Shown here: in pieces, positions 8,802-18,300 of the stretch
How the letters are laid out: each line of letters opens with the position of its first letter
How positions within the stretch are numbered: position 1 is the stretch's first letter
NCBI RefSeq assembly: GCF_024171895.1
Contig: NZ_JAMTCQ010000008.1
Location: forward strand, 558,001-622,000
Origin: Prauserella halophila
GTDB taxonomy: Bacteria; Actinomycetota; Actinomycetes; Mycobacteriales; Pseudonocardiaceae
DNA: 64,000 nucleotides
Direction of reading: 5' to 3'
Made by a program: the position numbers and the translations under genes
The notes under the pieces: model-generated
What the model was told of the DNA's origin: nothing
Database searches by the model: none
The model's input: only the letters and a program-made list of their open reading frames with translations

Positions 8802-10112
8802 ATGGCCGAGCAGAACACCCCGGAGCACACGACGCATGTCCCGGCGCCCAGCGAGGTGCCGCACACACAGGCCGCATCCACGGTTCCCACGGCGGAATCG
8901 CATCCCGAACGCTGGGGCCGCATCGACGACGAGGGTGCGGTGTTCGTCCGCACCGCCGGCGGTGAACGACAGGTCGGCGTGTGGCAGGCGGGGACCGCCG
9001 AGGAGGGCCTGGTCCACTTCGCGCGGCGGTTCGACGACGTGCGCACCGAGGTGGAGCTGCTCGAGACCCGCATCTCCTCCGGGGCGGGCGATCCGAGACA
9101 GGCGCTCAGCAGCGCCACGCAGATCAAGGACGGCCTGGCCGAGGCCGCGATCGTCGGCGACGTCGAGGCGCTGGCCGCGAAGCTCGACGCCGTGATCGCG
9201 CACGCCGAGCAGGCGGTCTCGCAGGTCAGGGAGAAGCGGGAGCAGGCCCGCGCCGAGGCCGTCGCCCGCAAGCAGGAACTCGCCGCCGAGGCCGAGCAGA
9301 TCGCGGCCGAGTCGACGCAGTGGAAGTGGGCGGGCGACCGGCTCAAGGCGATCCTCGACGAGTGGAAGACGATCAAGGGTATCGACCGCAAGACCGACGA
9401 CGAGCTGTGGAAGCGGTTCTCCAAGGCGCGGGAGGCGTTCAACCGCAGGCGCGGTTCGCACTTCGCCGAACTGGACAAGCAGCGCGCAACGGCGAAGCGG
9501 CAGAAGGAAGAACTCATCGCCGAGGCCGAGTCGATGACCGAGTCGACCGACTGGGGCCCGACCGCCGCGCGGTACAAGCAGCTCATGGCCGACTGGAAGG
9601 CCGCGGGCCGAGCGCCGAAGGACTCGGACGACGCACTGTGGCAGCGGTTCCGCGCCGCCCAGGACGCGTTCTTCTCCCGCAGGGCTGCGGCCTTCTCCGA
9701 GCGGGACGCCGAGTTCGCCGAGAACGCCTCCCGCAAGGAGGAGTTGCTGGTCGAGGCCGAGAAGATCGATCCGGCGGCGAACCTCGAGGCCGCGCGCTCG
9801 CAGCTGCGCCGTATTCAGGAGCAGTGGGACGAGGTCGGCAAGGTGCCGCGCGAACGCATCAGCGAACTCGACGGCAGGCTCAAGGCGGTGCAGGACCGGG
9901 TGCGCGGGGCCGAGGACGCGCGGTGGCGGCGCACCGACCCCGAGGCCCAGGCGCGGGTGGCGCAGTTCCGCGAGAAGGTCGCGCAGTTCGAGGATCAGGC
10001 AGCCAAGGCACGCGACGCCGGGGACGAGAAGCGCGCCGCGAAGGCCGAGCAGCAGGCCGCGCAGTGGCGCGAATGGCTGTCCGCCGCCGAGGCGGCCATC
10101 ACCGACCGCTGA
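8802..10112 (+). CDS. DUF349 coiled-coil protein, Rv2731-like
   Basis: 436 aa. After a polar ~45-residue leader and a small beta-rich segment (GRIDDEGAVFVRTAGGERQVG), the rest is Ala/Glu/Lys/Arg-rich coiled coil. It contains three consecutive DUF349 repeats marked by WKW-type aromatics (TQWKWAGDRLKAILDEWK, TDWGPTAARYKQLMADWK and a degenerate third ending EQWDEVGK). No reaction is known. ATG at 8802 has GAGAAGGAG 6-9 bases upstream. It is divergent from the Rv2728c-like gene and convergent with the Rv2732c-like gene, as in mycobacteria. Confidence 0.88.
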   Translation: MAEQNTPEHTTHVPAPSEVPHTQAASTVPTAESHPERWGRIDDEGAVFVRTAGGERQVGVWQAGTAEEGLVHFARRFDDVRTEVELLETRISSGAGDPRQALSSATQIKDGLAEAAIVGDVEALAAKLDAVIAHAEQAVSQVREKREQARAEAVARKQELAAEAEQIAAESTQWKWAGDRLKAILDEWKTIKGIDRKTDDELWKRFSKAREAFNRRRGSHFAELDKQRATAKRQKEELIAEAESMTESTDWGPTAARYKQLMADWKAAGRAPKDSDDALWQRFRAAQDAFFSRRAAAFSERDAEFAENASRKEELLVEAEKIDPAANLEAARSQLRRIQEQWDEVGKVPRERISELDGRLKAVQDRVRGAEDARWRRTDPEAQARVAQFREKVAQFEDQAAKARDAGDEKRAAKAEQQAAQWREWLSAAEAAITDR

Positions 10113-10122
10113 CCCCGACGCG

Positions 10123-10154
10123 CCGTGCCCGGTTCCGCAGGGTGCCGGGCACGG
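10123..10154 (+). terminator. Hairpin terminator after the DUF349 gene
   Basis: Ten-bp perfect arms CCGTGCCCGG (10123-10132) and CCGGGCACGG (10145-10154) with a 12-base loop begin 11 bases after the DUF349 stop. It lies between convergent genes, so it may serve both. Confidence 0.75.
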
Positions 10155-10158
10155 GGCC

Positions 10159-10204
10159 GTCCGGAGTGCAGGGCGTCCGGACTGCAGGGCGTCAGCAGTA
10201 CGGC
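10159..10204. repeat. Degenerate 16-bp tandem repeat between convergent genes
   Basis: Two near-identical units GTCCGGAGTGCAGGGC (10159) and GTCCGGACTGCAGGGC (10175) are followed by a decayed 14-base unit to 10204. The array sits between the terminator and the end of the Rv2732c-like gene. Confidence 0.65.
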
Positions 10205-10222
10205 GTCATCGGGGTGGCCGAG

Positions 10223-10705
10223 TCAGGAGCGCGACCATGCGAGGCGCGTCCACTGCACGGCGAGCACCACGACGCAGATCAGCATCAGGATCATCCCGAA
10301 GCCGGGGCCGGCACCGGGGTGCCCGCTCACGGGTGACGACTGCTGCGACCAGATGGCCAGCATCCCGTCCACCGACGACACCCAGCACCCGACCGTGCAG
10401 ATCCAGCTGAGCCACCAGCGACGGGTCACCAGCGCCGCGGCCGAGGCGAGGATCGCGAACAGTGAGCTGGTCGACGCGAACAGCAGCGGGATCGCGCCGC
10501 CGTCGCCTGCGAACATGCGCCAGCCGGGCTCACCACCGGCCCACGGCAGCAGCAGCGCGACGAGCGCCACGAACACGACGACGGAGATCGTGAATCCGGA
10601 CCGGCCGGGCTCGATGGTCTTCGCCGCCCTGGACACGGCGGCGTCGACGTCGGCGCCGAGCTCGTCGACGGCCGGGTCGCGTTCGTCGTCGGTCACAGTC
10701 CGCAT
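10223..10705 (-). CDS. Conserved four-helix membrane protein, Rv2732c-like
   Basis: 160 aa. An acidic/polar first 35 residues precede hydrophobic segments at about residues 38-56 ([15 protein letters not shown]), 73-95, 98-116 and 138-155. A Trp-rich patch ([15 protein letters not shown]) marks the third. Orthologues follow miaB in mycobacteria (Rv2732c-Rv2733c) and have no known function. ATG at 10705 overlaps the end of miaB by 13 bases. A GTG at 10696, overlapping as GTGA, is an equally plausible start. Confidence 0.8.
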   Translation of the reverse strand: MRTVTDDERDPAVDELGADVDAAVSRAAKTIEPGRSGFTISVVVFVALVALLLPWAGGEPGWRMFAGDGGAIPLLFASTSSLFAILASAAALVTRRWWLSWICTVGCWVSSVDGMLAIWSQQSSPVSGHPGAGPGFGMILMLICVVVLAVQWTRLAWSRS

Positions 10706-12177
10706 CCCGTCGCCGTGCTCGCCGCAACTGCTTCGGCGGGTTGGCCGAAGCCCGGCAGGCCGAGGCTGACGCCGTCGGTCTTGGGGCGCTGCCCCGCCTC
10801 GGCGTTGTCGCCCGCCCTGGTCCTGCGGTGGCCGAGCAGGTCACCGTCGGCCACGAGATGGTGCGGCGCGGCGTAGGTCACGGTGGTCTCGACGATGTCA
10901 CCGGGCCGCACGGCCGTGTCGATCTCCGGGCCGGTGGGCGTGAAGTGCACGAGCCTGCCGTCACGGGCACGACCGCTCATGCGCTGCGTCTCCGCGTCCT
11001 TGCGGCCTTCGCCCGTGGCGACGAGCAGTTCGACCCGCTTGCCGACCTGCTTGAGGTTCTCCTCCCAGGAGATCTCGTCCTGCAGCGCGACGAGCCGCTC
11101 GTACCGCTCCTGGACGACCTCCTTGGGCAGCTGGCCCTCGAGTTCGGCGGCGGGCGTGCCGGGGCGCTTCGAGTACTGGAACGTGAACGCGCTCGAGAAC
11201 CGCGCCCGGCGCACCACCTCGAGCGTCTGCTCGAAGTCCTCCTCCGTCTCGCCGGGAAAGCCGACGATGATGTCGGTGGTGATCGCGGCGTCGGGCATGG
11301 CGGCGCGCACCTTGTCCAAGATGGACAGGAACCGGTCCGACCGGTACGACCGGCGCATCGCCTTCAGGATCCGGTCCGAACCGGACTGCAACGGCATGTG
11401 CAGCTGGTGGCAGACGTTCGGGGTCTCGGCCATCGCGTCGATCACGTCGTCGGTGAACGCGGCCGGGTGCGGCGAGGTGAACCGCACGCGTTCCAGCCCG
11501 TCGACCGACCCGCAGGAACGGAGCAGCTTGCCGAAGGCGTACCGGTCGCCGAATTCGACGCCGTAGGAGTTGACGTTCTGACCGAGCAGCGTCACCTCGA
11601 GCACGCCCTCGGCAACCAGCGCCCCGACCTCGGCCAGCACCTCGCCCGGCCTGCGGTCGCGCTCCTTGCCACGCAGCGACGGCACGATGCAGAACGTGCA
11701 CGTGTTGTTGCAGCCCACCGAGATCGACACCCAGCCCGAGTAGGCCGAGTCGCGCCGAGCGGGCAGCGTGGACGGGAACGTCTCGAGCGATTCGAGGATC
11801 TCGACCTCGGCCTCGGCGTTGTGGCGGGCACGCTCGAGCAGCGTCGGCAACGAGCCGATGTTGTGGGTGCCGAACACGACGTCGACCCAGGGCGCGCGCT
11901 TGACGATGTCGCCGCGGTCCTTCTGGGCCAGGCACCCGCCGACCGCGATCTGCATCCCGGGCTTCTCGTTCTTGCGGGCGCGCAGGTGACCGAGGTTGCC
12001 GTACAGTTTGTTGTCGGCGTTCTCCCGCACGGCGCACGTGTTGAGCACGACGACATCGGCGGCGTCGCCTTCGGGCGCCGCGACGTAGCCCGCGTCCTCC
12101 AATTGCCCCGCGAGACGCTCGGAGTCGTGGACGTTCATCTGGCAGCCGAAGGTGCGGATGGAGTACGAACGGGTCAC
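10693..12177 (-). CDS. miaB: tRNA-2-methylthio-N6-dimethylallyladenosine synthase
   Basis: 494 aa radical-SAM methylthiotransferase acting on i6A37 tRNA made by MiaA. The auxiliary [4Fe-4S] cysteines are Cys12, Cys48 and Cys82. The radical SAM cluster is Cys156, Cys160 and Cys163 in [15 protein letters not shown]-terminal TRAM domain ([26 protein letters not shown] region) is followed by ~45 extra Gly/Ala-rich residues. It lies in an operon with the downstream Rv2732c-like membrane gene. Start [15 protein letters not shown] is at the expected family position. Confidence 0.96.
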   Translation of the reverse strand: MTRSYSIRTFGCQMNVHDSERLAGQLEDAGYVAAPEGDAADVVVLNTCAVRENADNKLYGNLGHLRARKNEKPGMQIAVGGCLAQKDRGDIVKRAPWVDVVFGTHNIGSLPTLLERARHNAEAEVEILESLETFPSTLPARRDSAYSGWVSISVGCNNTCTFCIVPSLRGKERDRRPGEVLAEVGALVAEGVLEVTLLGQNVNSYGVEFGDRYAFGKLLRSCGSVDGLERVRFTSPHPAAFTDDVIDAMAETPNVCHQLHMPLQSGSDRILKAMRRSYRSDRFLSILDKVRAAMPDAAITTDIIVGFPGETEEDFEQTLEVVRRARFSSAFTFQYSKRPGTPAAELEGQLPKEVVQERYERLVALQDEISWEENLKQVGKRVELLVATGEGRKDAETQRMSGRARDGRLVHFTPTGPEIDTAVRPGDIVETTVTYAAPHHLVADGDLLGHRRTRAGDNAEAGQRPKTDGVSLGLPGFGQPAEAVAASTATGCGL

Positions 12178-12389
12178 ATCTCCAGGGTAAACAGCCCCTC
12201 GGCGCAGCGCCGCGGGGCCGGGTGACTTAGGCTCCCGCGAGCGGCCCCGATCACGCGCCGTAGGCGAATCCGGGGCGAAAGATTGCGATTTGACTTAAAT
12301 GGCGCACCGGGATTGACCCTATGGTGTTCAATCTCGGGGTTGCCGGACATGCTCGTCGAACCGGCAGCTCACCGTTATGGAGGCAAGAT

Positions 12390-13169
12390 TTGAGTACCGA
12401 GGCGTCCGGCTCCGGCGGCGCGTCCACGGCCACCCCGCCGATGATCAAGGCGGCGTCCGTGGACAAGTACTTCGGTGACCTGCACGTACTGAAGAACATC
12501 GACATCGAGGTCCCGCGCGGGCAGGTCGTGGTCGTGCTGGGGCCGTCCGGGTCGGGCAAATCGACCCTCTGCCGCGCCATCAACCGCCTCGAGCCGGTCG
12601 ACTCGGGCACGATCGAGGTCGACGGCGAACCGCTGCCCGCCGAGGGCAAGGCGCTGGCGGCACTGCGTGCCGACGTCGGCATGGTGTTCCAGCAGTTCAA
12701 CCTCTTCGCGCACAAATCGATCGTCGAGAACGTCACGCTCGGTCCGGTCAAGGTGCGCAAGGTCTCGCAGAGCGAGGCCCGCACCACAGCGATGGAGCTG
12801 CTCGAGCGGGTGGGCATCGCCGACCAGGCGGACAAGTACCCGGCACAGCTCTCGGGTGGCCAGCAACAGCGCGCGGCGATCGCCCGGGCGCTGGCCATGA
12901 AGCCGAAGGTGATGCTGTTCGACGAGCCGACCTCCGCACTGGACCCCGAGATGGTCCAGGAGGTGCTCGACACGATGACGTCGCTCGCCGACGAGGGCAT
13001 GACCATGGTGGTCGTCACCCACGAGATGGGCTTCGCCCGTCGGGCCGCACACCGCGTGCTGTTCATGGCCGACGGCGAGGTCGTCGAGGATTCGACCCCC
13101 GGGGACTTCTTCTCCGACCCGAAGACCGATCGGGCGAAGGACTTCCTCGGCAAGATCCTGACCCACTGA
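12390..13169 (+). CDS. gluA: Glutamate-type polar amino acid ABC transporter, ATP-binding protein
   Basis: 259 aa cytoplasmic ATPase of the GluABCD uptake system. Walker A is GPSGSGKST, the Q-loop FQQFNLF, the signature LSGGQQQR, Walker [14 protein letters not shown] and the switch histidine [10 protein letters not shown]. All are typical of the GlnQ/GluA subfamily. TTG at 12390 is chosen because GGAGG lies 6 bases upstream. An ATG at 12441 ([12 protein letters not shown]) would drop a Ser/Thr/Gly-rich leader. It is first in gluABCD, next to recX-recA as in corynebacteria. Confidence 0.93.
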   Translation: MSTEASGSGGASTATPPMIKAASVDKYFGDLHVLKNIDIEVPRGQVVVVLGPSGSGKSTLCRAINRLEPVDSGTIEVDGEPLPAEGKALAALRADVGMVFQQFNLFAHKSIVENVTLGPVKVRKVSQSEARTTAMELLERVGIADQADKYPAQLSGGQQQRAAIARALAMKPKVMLFDEPTSALDPEMVQEVLDTMTSLADEGMTMVVVTHEMGFARRAAHRVLFMADGEVVEDSTPGDFFSDPKTDRAKDFLGKILTH

Positions 13170-13180
13170 CCGCACACCCC

Positions 13181-13231
13181 GGCCCCGAGATACCCCTATC
13201 GGGGCCTGTCCGGACACCCGCCGGAGGCGGG
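13181..13231 (+). terminator. Two stem-loops in the gluA-gluB gap
   Basis: GGCCCCGA (13181-13188) pairs with TCGGGGCC (13199-13206). A second hairpin CCCGCC-GGA-GGCGGG follows at 13217-13231. Both lie inside the operon, so they more likely stabilise or attenuate the transcript than end it. Confidence 0.6.
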
Positions 13232-13262
13232 CGAACCACCTGGCAAACGGAAGGAACACGAC

Positions 13263-14120
13263 ATGCGTTTCAGCCGAGTACTACGTACCGGCGCCCTGGT
13301 GGCGGCGGTCGGCCTGACGCTCGCGGCCTGCGGCCAACCGAACAGCGAGGAGGACGCGAACAAGTCGCTCGTCCAGCGCGCCGAGGACAACGGTGCGCTG
13401 ACCGTCGGCATCAAGATCGACCAGCCCGGGCTCGGGCTGAAGAAGCCGGACGGCTCGTACGAGGGCTTCGACGTCGACGTCGCCACGTACGTCGCCGGCG
13501 AGCTCGGCGTCGAGGAGGGTGACATCGAGTTCGTCGAGTCGCCGTCCGCGCAGCGCGAGAACATGATCCAGAACGGCGACGTCGACATGATCGTCGCCAG
13601 CTACTCGATCACGCCCGAGCGCGACGAGGCGGTCGACTTCGCGGGCCCGTACTTCCTGGCACACCAGGACCTGCTCGTGCGGAAGGGCGACGACTCGATC
13701 CAGGGCGCCGAGGACCTCAACAAGAACAAGAAGCTCTGCTCGGTCAAGGGATCGACCTCGGCGCAGAACGTCAAGAACGACTTCGCCCCGAACGCACAGC
13801 TGCAGGAGTACGGCGGCTACTCCGAGTGCCTCACCGGCCTGGAGAACAAGGCCATCGACGCGATCACCACCGACGACACGATCCTCGCCGGGTACGCCTC
13901 CCAGCAGCCCGGTAAGTTCCAGCTGGCCGGCGCCGAGCTGAGCAACGAGAACTACGGCATCGGCCTGCGCTCGGGTGACACCGAGGGCCAGGACGCGCTC
14001 GACGAGGCGATCCAGAAGATGATCGACTCCGGTGAGTGGAAGAAGGCCGCCGAGAAGCACTTCGGGCCGGCCGGGTACGAGGTTCCGGAGGCGCCGACGG
14101 TCGGCGAAGTGGTCGAGTAA
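13263..14120 (+). CDS. gluB: Glutamate-type ABC transporter substrate-binding lipoprotein
   Basis: 285 aa. The lipoprotein signal is RFSRVLRTGALVAAVGLTLAAC, with the lipobox Cys near residue 22 for membrane anchoring. The mature protein has the SBP_bac_3 fold hallmarks: LTVGIKIDQPGLG, GFDVDVATYVAGELG, SYSITPERDEAVDFAGPYF, and a C-terminal helix MIDSGEWKKAAEKHFG. It captures glutamate or a related polar amino acid outside the membrane for GluCD. A GGAAGG ribosome site precedes ATG by 8 bases. It is flanked on both sides by stem-loops, an arrangement that usually gives the binding protein the highest expression. Confidence 0.93.
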   Translation: MRFSRVLRTGALVAAVGLTLAACGQPNSEEDANKSLVQRAEDNGALTVGIKIDQPGLGLKKPDGSYEGFDVDVATYVAGELGVEEGDIEFVESPSAQRENMIQNGDVDMIVASYSITPERDEAVDFAGPYFLAHQDLLVRKGDDSIQGAEDLNKNKKLCSVKGSTSAQNVKNDFAPNAQLQEYGGYSECLTGLENKAIDAITTDDTILAGYASQQPGKFQLAGAELSNENYGIGLRSGDTEGQDALDEAIQKMIDSGEWKKAAEKHFGPAGYEVPEAPTVGEVVE

Positions 14121-14143
14121 CTGACCTGAGACAGAACCCCGAT

Positions 14144-14182
14144 CGAGCTCGGGCCCGCCTCAACGGGGTCGGCCCGGGCTCG
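14144..14182 (+). terminator. Partial terminator / attenuator between gluB and gluC
   Basis: Twelve-bp stem CGAGCTCGGGCC (14144-14155) with GGCCCGGGCTCG (14171-14182), one G-U pair and a 15-base loop. It lies 24 bases after the gluB stop. GluC follows on the same strand, so read-through is expected. Confidence 0.65.
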
Positions 14183-14205
14183 TTCGGTCTCCGGAGGAGC
14201 ACCAC

Positions 14206-14874
14206 GTGTTCGATTTTCTGACCGAGTACGACGTACTCGGCGCTTTCTGGGTCACCGTGCAGCTCACCGTGTACTCGGCGATCGGTTCGCTGATCTGGGG
14301 AACGATCCTCGCCGGTATGCGGGTCAGCCCGGTCCCCGTCATGCGCGCCTTCGGCACGGCGTACGTCAACACCGTGCGGAACATCCCGCTGACCCTGATC
14401 ATCATCGCGATGTCCCTCGGTCTGTACCAGACACTGAATGTTGCGCTGGCCGGGGACACCATCACGACGACCAACTTCCGGCTCGCCATCCTCGGCTTCG
14501 TGCTGTACACGTCGACGTTCGTGTGCGAATCGCTGCGTTCGGGCATCAACACCGTCCCGGTCGGACAGGCCGAGGCGGCGCGGGCACTGGGGCTCGGCTT
14601 CGGCCAGGTCCTGCGCATGATCGTGCTGCCGCAGGCCTTCCGGTCCGTGATCGGCCCGCTGACCAGCGTGCTGATCGCGCTCACCAAGAACACGACAGTG
14701 GCCAGCACCATCGGCGTCGCCGAGGCCTCGCTGCTGATGAGCGAGATGATCGAGAACGAGAGCGACGTCATCGGGCTGGTCTTCATGACCTTCGCGATGG
14801 GCTTCGTCATCCTGACCCTGCCCGTCGGGCTCCTCCTGGGCCGGGTCGCCAAGAAAGCGGCGGTGAAACGATGA
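14206..14874 (+). CDS. gluC: Glutamate-type ABC transporter permease 1
   Basis: 222 aa His/Glu/Gln-type inner-membrane permease with about five helices. The EAA loop that docks the ATPase is visible as VPVGQAEAARALGLGFGQVLRMIVLPQAFR. GTG at 14206 follows GGAGGAGCACCAC, a strong ribosome site. The stop overlaps the gluD ATG (ATGA), so the two permeases are co-translated and probably form a heterodimer. Substrate (glutamate or related) is inferred from operon structure and from the corynebacterial homologue next to recA/recX. Confidence 0.92.
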   Translation: MFDFLTEYDVLGAFWVTVQLTVYSAIGSLIWGTILAGMRVSPVPVMRAFGTAYVNTVRNIPLTLIIIAMSLGLYQTLNVALAGDTITTTNFRLAILGFVLYTSTFVCESLRSGINTVPVGQAEAARALGLGFGQVLRMIVLPQAFRSVIGPLTSVLIALTKNTTVASTIGVAEASLLMSEMIENESDVIGLVFMTFAMGFVILTLPVGLLLGRVAKKAAVKR

Positions 14875-15746
14875 GCGCTCCCTCCGTCCTCTACGACGTG
14901 CCCGGGCCGAAGGCCAAAGCACGCAACGTCGTCTACACGGTGCTGTTCCTTCTCGCGCTCGCCGGCCTCGGCTGGTGGATCCTCGCGACGCTGGAAGAGA
15001 AGGGGCAACTGACCTGGGAGAAGTGGGGGCCGTTCGTCACCGACGGACAGGTGTGGACGACCTTCCTCTTGCCCGGTCTGCTGAACACACTGCTCGCCGC
15101 GGCGCTGGCGATCGCGATCGCACTGCCCATTGGGGCGTTGTTCGGCATCCTCCGGCTGTCGGATCACGTGTGGATCCGGGTGCCCGCCGGCGCCGCGGTG
15201 GAGTTCTTCCGCGCCGTTCCGGTGCTGATCCTCATGGTCTTCGCCAACGTGTTCTACGTCGAGTACACCGACATCGACTCGGACTACCGGCCGCTGGTGG
15301 CCGTGGTCACCGCGCTGGTGCTGTACAACGGAGCGGTTCTCGCCGAGGTGGTGCGCGCGGGCATCCAGTCGCTGCCTGCGGGCCAGACCGAGGCCTCCAA
15401 GGCCATCGGCATGCGTAAGGCGCAGACCATGACGAACGTGCTGCTGCCCCAGGCCGTCACCGCGATGTTGCCCGCGATCGTCAGCCAGCTCGTCGTGATC
15501 GTGAAGGACACCGCACTGGGTGGTGCCGCACTGGGCTTCTCCGACCTGTTCAGCCAGATCCGGCCGATCGCGAACAACTACTTCGCGAACACGATCGCCA
15601 CCATGGCCGTCGTCGCGGTGATCTACATCCTGCTGAACAACCTGCTCACCGCCGCTGCAGGCTGGATCGAGAAGTGGTCGCGGCAGCGCAAGACGAGCAC
15701 CGGAAACGTGGTGAAGCCGGTCGACGACAACGGCCGCAACGTGTAG
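14871..15746 (+). CDS. gluD: Glutamate-type ABC transporter permease 2
   Basis: 291 aa, longer than GluC because of an N-terminal helix (residues ~22-44) and periplasmic segment before the permease domain. The EAA loop is LPAGQTEASKAIGMRKAQTMTNVLLPQAV. About six membrane helices and a basic C-terminal tail (KWSRQRK) are visible. ATG at 14871 overlaps the gluC stop by 4 bases; a longer frame upstream is out-of-frame noise inside gluC. Last gene of the operon, followed by a strong terminator. Confidence 0.92.
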   Translation: MSAPSVLYDVPGPKAKARNVVYTVLFLLALAGLGWWILATLEEKGQLTWEKWGPFVTDGQVWTTFLLPGLLNTLLAAALAIAIALPIGALFGILRLSDHVWIRVPAGAAVEFFRAVPVLILMVFANVFYVEYTDIDSDYRPLVAVVTALVLYNGAVLAEVVRAGIQSLPAGQTEASKAIGMRKAQTMTNVLLPQAVTAMLPAIVSQLVVIVKDTALGGAALGFSDLFSQIRPIANNYFANTIATMAVVAVIYILLNNLLTAAAGWIEKWSRQRKTSTGNVVKPVDDNGRNV

Positions 15747-15777
15747 CCGTCCGACTCGCTCCGGCTCCGACGACGAC

Positions 15778-15817
15778 GGGCCCGGCCGCTCTCACCGATG
15801 ATGAAGTGGCCGGGCCC
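15778..15817. terminator. Bidirectional terminator between gluD and recX
   Basis: Perfect 10-bp arms GGGCCCGGCC (15778-15787) and GGCCGGGCCC (15808-15817), with possible extension by an outer GACG/CGTC helix, around a 20-base loop. It lies between convergent gluD and recX. Confidence 0.8.
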
Positions 15818-15875
15818 ACGTCGTATGCCTCGCGTCGTATGCCCCGCCACGGTGGCGGCTTCGGCGGGGTCGCGG

Positions 15876-16448
15876 TCAGTCCGGGGTGGCGTCGTCCAAC
15901 GGGGTCGATTCGGCGCCGGTGTTACGGAGTTCCTCGCGCACGACGCCGTAGGACAGGCCCTGCGGATAGCCCTTGCGCGCGAGCATGCCGAGCAGTCTGC
16001 GCGTGGCCTTCTGCTCGTCGACGCCCGTCATCGTCCGCAGCTTCTTGCGGACGAGTTCCCGCGCGCGTTCCTCCTCGGCACCGGCGTCGATCTCCCCCGC
16101 CGCCTCGGCGGCCACCTCGCTGTCGACGCCCTTCCGCCGCAGCTCGGCGACCAGCGCACGCTTGGCCAGGCCCTGGTGGGTGTGGCGGGATCGCACCCAG
16201 GATTCGGCGAACGCCGCGTCGTCGATCAGTCCGGCATCGTCGAGTTTGCGCAGCAGCTCGTCACAGACTTCGCCCTCGAAGCCCTTCCGCACCAGTGCCG
16301 ACCGCAACTCCTCCTTGGTGCGAGGGCGGGCGGCCAGGAGATCGAAACAGGTCTCCTTGGCCTTCGCCCTCGCCTCCTCCGGCGGAAGCTCGGACACCGG
16401 GACGCGGGCGCGCGATCGCCGCGGCTCCGCCGAATCCGGTTCGCTCAC
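15876..16448 (-). CDS. recX: Regulatory protein RecX
   Basis: 190 aa, composed of three-helix repeats. RecX binds RecA filaments and limits strand exchange. Conserved segments are CFDLLAARPRTKEELRSALVRKGF, LLRKLDDAGLIDDAAFAESWV and KGVDSEVAAEA, and the basic patch ATRRLLGMLARKGYPQGLSYGVV near the C-terminus. It begins 11 bases after the recA stop in the same direction, so it is co-transcribed with recA and shares its damage-inducible promoters. Start ATG at 16448; no better candidate. Confidence 0.94.
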   Translation of the reverse strand: MSEPDSAEPRRSRARVPVSELPPEEARAKAKETCFDLLAARPRTKEELRSALVRKGFEGEVCDELLRKLDDAGLIDDAAFAESWVRSRHTHQGLAKRALVAELRRKGVDSEVAAEAAGEIDAGAEEERARELVRKKLRTMTGVDEQKATRRLLGMLARKGYPQGLSYGVVREELRNTGAESTPLDDATPD

Positions 16449-16459
16449 CGGCAGGCCCC

Positions 16460-17521
<1,062 letters not shown>

Positions 17522-17567
17522 GGAACCCACCTCATTGGCCTTCGCGGTTGCTGTGGCCGGATCTGCC

Positions 17568-17658
17568 GTATCCGGGCCTGCTGTTATCCGGGTCTGCTGT
17601 ATCCAGGTCTGTTGTATCCGGGCCTGTTGTATCCGGGTCTGCCGTGCCCGGGTCGTGC
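17568..17658. repeat. Six degenerate 15-16 bp tandem units in the recA leader
   Basis: Units with consensus GTATCCGGGTCTGCT start at 17568, 17583 (16 bp), 17599, 17614, 17629 and 17644. They lie between the predicted recA proximal promoter and the start codon, so they would be transcribed as 5' UTR. The period is five codons, which is why an upstream reading frame stays open. Confidence 0.85.
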
Positions 17659-17721
17659 TCGCGCGCCGGCACCGAGCCGGTGCACGCATGCCGGATCACG
17701 TGTGCCGGTCACCCGGGGCCG

Positions 17722-17744
17722 ACACTACGGGCGGGGTCCGACAG
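17722..17744 (-). promoter_or_regulatory. PafBC/ClpR-type (RecA-NDp) damage-inducible promoter of recA
   Basis: On the minus strand: CTGTCGGAC (17744-17736), an 8-base spacer, then TAGTGT (17727-17722). The established mycobacterial LexA-independent recA promoter consensus is TTGTCRGTG-N8-TAGNNT. Seven of nine -35-region bases and all fixed -10 bases match, with the exact spacer. It is predicted to start transcription near 17715, giving a ~195-nt leader containing the 15-bp repeats. Confidence 0.75.
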
Positions 17745-17801
17745 TCGACGCGAGTCACGCTGAATCTGTGGACGGCGAACCCCGATGTGGACAACATCCT
17801 A

Positions 17802-17817
17802 GAGAACATCTGTTCGA
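17802..17817 (-). promoter_or_regulatory. LexA (SOS) box upstream of recA
   Basis: Minus-strand TCGAACAGATGTTCTC compared with the actinobacterial consensus TCGAAC-N4-GTTCGA: 10 of 12 fixed bases match. It lies distal to the PafBC-type promoter, the same order as the two recA promoters in M. tuberculosis. Confidence 0.8.
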
Positions 17818-17858
17818 GGTCGAAACCCGACACCCCGATGAGTCAGGATTTTCGCCCC

Positions 17859-18053
17859 TCACCGGCGTTCGGCCGGCACCTCGAACTCCGCGCAGACCTG
17901 CTTCCAGATCTCCTTCGCGGACTCGCCCGCCTCGAGTGCCTCCTCGACGGTCCGGCCGCCGAGGCCGCTCAGCACGTGGTCCTTGGCCAGCATCTCCGCC
18001 CTGGTGGCGCCGAACTCGTCGGCCATCAGCCGACGGAACACCGTGATCCGCAT
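17859..18053 (-). CDS. DUF3046 protein, Rv2738c-like
   Basis: 64 aa, single small domain MRITVFRRLMADEFGATRAE at the N-terminus, then HVLSGLGGRTVEEALEAGE and a C-terminal KEIWKQVCAEFEVP. DUF3046 has no known activity but sits beside recA in many actinobacteria. ATG at 18053 is the conserved family start; the open frame upstream is not conserved. Its 3' end is 41 bases from the LexA box, so the recA control region lies between the two genes. Confidence 0.88.
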   Translation of the reverse strand: MRITVFRRLMADEFGATRAEMLAKDHVLSGLGGRTVEEALEAGESAKEIWKQVCAEFEVPAERR

Positions 18054-18096
18054 CGAGGCCAGCGTAGCCGCGGCCCGGCGCCGTATCGTGGGCACC

Positions 18097-18210
18097 ATGC
18101 CACCCGACTCCGGACTGGGTTCCACCGCGCTCACCCTGGCCTCCATCGCGACCGTGACCGCGACGCTCGTCGTGCTGGTCGTGCAGATCCGCCGCAACCG
18201 CCGGAAATGA
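18097..18210 (+). CDS. Possible 37-residue single-pass membrane peptide
   Basis: A short frame from ATG at 18097: a polar start, one hydrophobic helix (ALTLASIATVTATLVVLVV) and a basic end QIRRNRRK, an inside-positive topology. It is divergent from the DUF3046 gene and 90 bases before lhr. There is no clear Shine-Dalgarno, so it may be leaderless or not a gene. The composition is what a real small membrane protein would have, but no family is recognised. Confidence 0.4.
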   Translation: MPPDSGLGSTALTLASIATVTATLVVLVVQIRRNRRK

Positions 18211-18300
18211 CCCGCCGCAACACGACGGGACCGGATCCGGAACCGCAGCTCACCCCGGCCCCGACCCCGGAATGTCGGTGACCGGCCGCATCATGGGGAC

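Noticed and set aside
12280-12389. Sigma-70 promoter for gluA from TTGACT near 12292 and TTGACC near 12314
   Set aside because: Two -35-like hexamers are visible but no -10 hexamer falls at 16-18 bp from either, so no promoter is annotated.
17522-17689. 56-codon upstream extension of RecA
   Set aside because: Encoded by 15-bp repeats, not conserved in RecA; a good ribosome site precedes the ATG at 17521.
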